From NCBI GenBank assembly GCA_002448555.1, contig DJYV01000114.1, forward strand, positions 1 through 7,736: a stretch of 7,736 nucleotides of DNA, read 5' to 3'. This DNA is from Flavobacteriales bacterium UBA6969. GTDB lineage: Bacteria > Bacteroidota > Bacteroidia > Flavobacteriales_D > Sanyastnellaceae. This document shows positions 7,152 to 7,736 of this stretch, piece by piece; positions within the stretch are counted from its first letter, which is position 1, and each line of letters starts with the position of its first letter. The notes beneath the pieces are model-generated. The model was not told where the DNA came from and searched no databases. It worked only from the letters and a program-made list of their open reading frames with translations. The translations under genes and the position numbers were made by a program.

Positions 7152-7736
7152 TCAAATGTCGATGTTCGCGTACTTGGCGTTCTCCTCAATGAAGGCACGA
7201 CGCGGTGGAACCTCGTCGCCCATCAGCATGGAGAATACATGGTCACAGGCGGCCGCATTTTCAATGGTCACTTGACGCAACGTGCGGTTCTCGGGGTTCA
7301 GTGTGGTATCCCAGAGTTGTTCTGCGTTCATTTCACCAAGACCCTTGTAGCGCTGCACGCCGATGCCAGCATCGCTGCCGGAAGCGCCCTTGAACTGCTC
7401 AATGAGGCGGTCGCGTTCGTCGTCGTTCCAAGCATACACCTGACGTGAACCTTTTTTCACCAAGTAGAGTGGTGGAGTGGCGATGTAGACGTACCCGTTT
7501 TCGATCAATTCCTTCATGTGCCGGAAGAAGAAGGTCAAAATCAGCGTCTCAATGTGGCTACCGTCCACATCCGCATCACACATGATGACAATCTTGTGAT
7601 AACGGAGCTTGGTCATGTTCAAAGCACGTTCGTCCTCTTCTGTTCCGAGTGAGACCCCCAACGCCGTGTAGATGTTCTTGATTTCTTCGTTTTCGAAGAT
7701 TTTGTGGTGCATGGCCTTCTCCACGTTGAGGATTTT
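7152..7736 (-). CDS. gyrB: DNA gyrase subunit B, C-terminal part
   Basis: The last 195 codons of gyrB; the rest (ATPase and transducer domains, roughly the first 450 residues) lies beyond the right edge. GyrB hydrolyses ATP to drive negative supercoiling with GyrA. The visible part opens with KILNVEKA, the typical lead into the second half of the TOPRIM domain, and contains the metal-binding DxDxD in CDADVDGSHI (fragment residues 53-62), TPPLYLVKKG (87-96), QRYKGLGEMN (128-137) and the ending YANIDI. AEQLWDTT after the KGLGEMN motif favours GyrB over ParE. Only about 30 residues separate the LYLVKKG and RYKGLGEMN motifs, so the large insertion of proteobacterial GyrB is absent, as is usual for Bacteroidota. 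Although GTG at 7724 and ATG at 7712 can be read as starts, the frame remains open to the window edge and the conserved KILN precedes them, so the true start is outside. An SDR gene follows 13 nt downstream. Confidence 0.96.
   Translation of the reverse strand, partial: KILNVEKAMHHKIFENEEIKNIYTALGVSLGTEEDERALNMTKLRYHKIVIMCDADVDGSHIETLILTFFFRHMKELIENGYVYIATPPLYLVKKGSRQVYAWNDDERDRLIEQFKGASGSDAGIGVQRYKGLGEMNAEQLWDTTLNPENRTLRQVTIENAAACDHVFSMLMGDEVPPRRAFIEENAKYANIDI

Noticed and set aside
1..7736. tRNA genes, CRISPR arrays, insertion sequences or long repeats
   Set aside because: Almost every base is accounted for by seven intact or partial protein genes with clear family motifs plus one tentative partial gene; no spaced repeats, terminal inverted repeats or cloverleaf-like segments were seen by eye.

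Overview
The window looks like chromosomal DNA from a member of the Bacteroidota, probably a relatively GC-rich lineage (GC is in the fifties by eye). The grounds are the GyrB C-terminus without the large insertion seen in Escherichia coli GyrB, the Bacteroidota-like wording of the histidine ammonia-lyase, SDR and MacB-type permease proteins, the absence of clear Shine-Dalgarno sequences before most starts, and promoter-like elements resembling the Bacteroidota -7 box (TAnnTTTG). This placement comes from recognition, not from a search.

Layout. Positions 1-420 (minus strand) hold the N-terminal 140 codons of an exported protein that resembles an M16 (insulinase-fold) peptidase without the zinc motif. 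An 83-bp divergent intergenic region (421-503) follows. From 504 to 6337 the plus strand carries five closely packed genes: histidine ammonia-lyase (hutH), an ABC ATPase, two different MacB/FtsX-type permeases, and a membrane-fusion (periplasmic adaptor) protein. The gaps are 20 nt, 3 nt, an 8-nt overlap and 2 nt, so the four transporter genes almost certainly form one operon and hutH may lead it. Three bases after the adaptor stop codon lies the stop codon of a minus-strand SDR oxidoreductase (6341-7138), which sits 13 nt downstream of the C-terminal part of gyrB (7152-7736, running off the right edge).

How the genes work together. The ATPase, the two permeases and the adaptor together look like a MacAB-type tripartite export machine in which two different permeases probably pair. 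The outer-membrane TolC-like partner is not in the window. The ammonia-lyase has all the residues I could check for deamination of histidine to urocanate, but no other hut genes are present, so a link to the exporter is only positional. The SDR belongs to the DHRS7B-like type and has two departures from the classical SDR motifs (Asn to Asp in the catalytic tetrad, NNAG to HCGG).

No RNA genes, CRISPR arrays, mobile elements, repeats or convincing terminators were seen, and no gene-free stretch exceeds 83 bp. Most of the window is ordinary core-type gene content. I do not see a clearly new biological system; the points most worth checking are the SDR substitutions and the hutH-exporter linkage.
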